NCBI GenBank assembly: GCA_029007645.1
Contig: JAQXIE010000004.1
Location: forward strand, 1-37,209
Direction of reading: 5' to 3'
Source of the DNA: Bacteroidales bacterium
GTDB taxonomy: Bacteria; Bacteroidota; Bacteroidia; Bacteroidales; Muribaculaceae
Length of the DNA stretch: 37,209 nt
The notes beneath the pieces are model-generated. The model was not told the DNA's origin and ran no database searches. It saw nothing but the letters and a program-made list of their open reading frames with translations. The translations under genes and the position numbers were made by a program. This document shows, in pieces, positions 36,740-37,209 of this stretch. Numbering within the stretch: position 1 is the stretch's first letter; each line of letters starts with the position of its first letter.

Positions 36740-36770
36740 CAAAATTAAGATATTTGCTTTATATAACAAA
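36740..36770 (-). promoter_or_regulatory. Predicted promoter of the 384-residue secreted protein gene
   Basis: On the minus strand TTTG (36770-36767) is followed after 19 bases by TAATTTTG (36747-36740), a full match to the Bacteroidetes consensus. The leader to the ATG at 36688 would be about 45 bases. Confidence 0.7.
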
Positions 36771-36785
36771 ATTTCCGTAAATTTG
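36753..36785 (+). promoter_or_regulatory. Predicted divergent promoter pointing into the inverted-repeat element
   Basis: On the plus strand TTTG (36753-36756) is followed after 21 bases by TAAATTTG (36778-36785). It overlaps the minus-strand promoter of the secreted protein. Transcription would start near 36792, and there is no coding gene before the 5S terminator, so any product would be a non-coding RNA. AT-rich DNA gives chance matches, so this needs confirmation. Confidence 0.4.
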
Positions 36786-36850
36786 ATTCCAAAAATAGGT
36801 TAAATCAGAGCCACCTGCCTTTGCCGTTCTTTAGACCATGGACTAAATGC

Positions 36851-37022
36851 GGGTCAGCGGATTTTTCCGGTGCATGGCATTTTTATGGCGGTGTGGACAC
36901 CGCCGTTAGTAGCTGGCGATATTGGCGACGTGGACGTCACCGCTCCAGTTGCCTACTGGAATGACGACGTCCACGTCGTCTAAGTAAGAAAAACGCTATG
37001 CACCGGAAAAATCCGCTGATCC
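36851..37022. repeat. Nested inverted-repeat element, possible structured RNA or MITE-like repeat
   Basis: Outer arms 36851-36884 and 36989-37022 pair over 34 positions with 3 differences. Inside are four hairpins: 36887-36904 (7-bp perfect stem, loop TGGA), 36924-36941 (GACGT/ACGTC core), 36945-36959 (CCAGT/ACTGG) and 36963-36980 (GACGACGT/ACGTCGTC). The second and fourth are also complementary to each other over about 13 bases, giving an alternative long-range fold. Two of the three arm differences are G-U pairs when read as plus-strand RNA. No gene of useful length is encoded. This fills most of the non-coding gap between the secreted protein and the 5S gene. Confidence 0.8.
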
Positions 37023-37040
37023 GTGAATTGGTTTAACTTC
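37022..37040 (+). repeat. 19-bp copy of internal 5S rRNA sequence
   Basis: Bases 37022-37040 are identical to 37146-37164 inside the 5S rRNA gene, same orientation. A plus-strand transcript would be perfectly antisense to 5S rRNA over these 19 bases. The copy directly abuts the right arm of the inverted-repeat element. Confidence 0.92.
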
Positions 37041-37046
37041 AAAAAT

Positions 37047-37072
37047 AAAGAGCTGAAAAAAAGATCTGAAAA
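37047..37072. repeat. 13-bp tandem repeat beside the 5S terminator
   Basis: Two units, AAAGAGCTGAAAA (37047) and AAAGATCTGAAAA (37060), followed at 37073 by AAAGAGCCGACTT, the first arm of the terminator. The units look like degenerate copies of that arm's start. Confidence 0.65.
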
Positions 37073-37099
37073 AAAGAGCCGACTTAAAAGTCGGCTCTT
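37069..37099 (-). terminator. rRNA operon terminator
   Basis: Arms 37074-37084 and 37089-37099 pair over 11 bases (core GAGCCGACT/AGTCGGCTC) with a 4-base loop. On the minus strand a run of seven T (complement of 37069-37075, partly inside the stem) follows. It lies a few bases after the 3' end of 5S rRNA. Confidence 0.9.
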
Positions 37100-37103
37100 C
37101 TTA

Positions 37104-37209
<106 letters not shown>

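Noticed and set aside
36817-36870. Imperfect palindrome around CCATGG (TTTAGaCCATGGaCTAAA) as a possible target-site duplication or att site
   Set aside because: The arms mismatch at the inner positions and no matching copy is found at the other side of the inverted-repeat element.
36847-36909. 20-codon frame (starting MRVSGFFRCM) across the left arm of the inverted-repeat element, and a stop-free frame on the other strand without ATG
   Set aside because: Too short, overlaps the paired arm, and has no initiation context; the base-pairing structure explains the sequence better.

Overview
The window reads as a chromosomal segment of a Bacteroidales bacterium, most likely Muribaculaceae-like, though the family is inferred. 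Supporting signs are: Bacteroidetes-type promoters (TTTG about 20 bases before TAnnTTTG), start codons preceded by A-rich leaders instead of Shine-Dalgarno sequences, a complex I operon with no NADH-input genes between nuoCD and nuoH and with fused NuoC-NuoD, a DUF3822-rsmD pair, and secreted proteins typical of gut Bacteroidales. Almost all genes lie on the minus strand, so each block is transcribed from right to left.

1-15645 is one bioenergetic superoperon. From a good promoter at about 15614-15645 the order is nuoA, nuoB, nuoCD, nuoH, then a complete F1Fo ATP synthase set (atpD, C, B, E, F, H, A, G), then nuoI, J, K, L and nuoM, which runs off the left edge. The ATP synthase genes are thus embedded between nuoH and nuoI, with no internal promoter or U-tailed terminator visible. 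A 17-bp hairpin sits just downstream of atpE.

15700-25480 is cell-envelope territory. It holds a lipoprotein with its own terminator, RNase Z (the only large plus-strand gene), a 1921-residue alpha-2-macroglobulin-like secreted protein, and a three-gene cassette of ECF sigma factor, probable anti-sigma factor and Spy/CpxP-like periplasmic protein.

25640-35460 starts with a 44-codon secreted-peptide gene on the plus strand that shares a bidirectional terminator with dnaJ. Then come grpE-dnaJ, ispE, an S9 peptidase, ribBA, rsmD, a DUF3822 gene and a type I asparaginase. Asparaginase, DUF3822, rsmD and ribBA are spaced -4 to +2 bases apart and look like one operon, with the S9 peptidase and ispE probably following on.

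35470-37209 contains a secreted protein with a C-terminal sorting-like domain, then a non-coding stretch, then the 3' part of a 5S rRNA gene (minus strand), marking the end of an rRNA operon lying to the right. The non-coding stretch is the most unusual part of the window. It holds a 172-bp nested inverted-repeat element with 34-bp arms and several internal hairpins, a plus-strand promoter match pointing into it, and a 19-bp exact copy of internal 5S rRNA sequence (antisense on the plus strand) at its right border.
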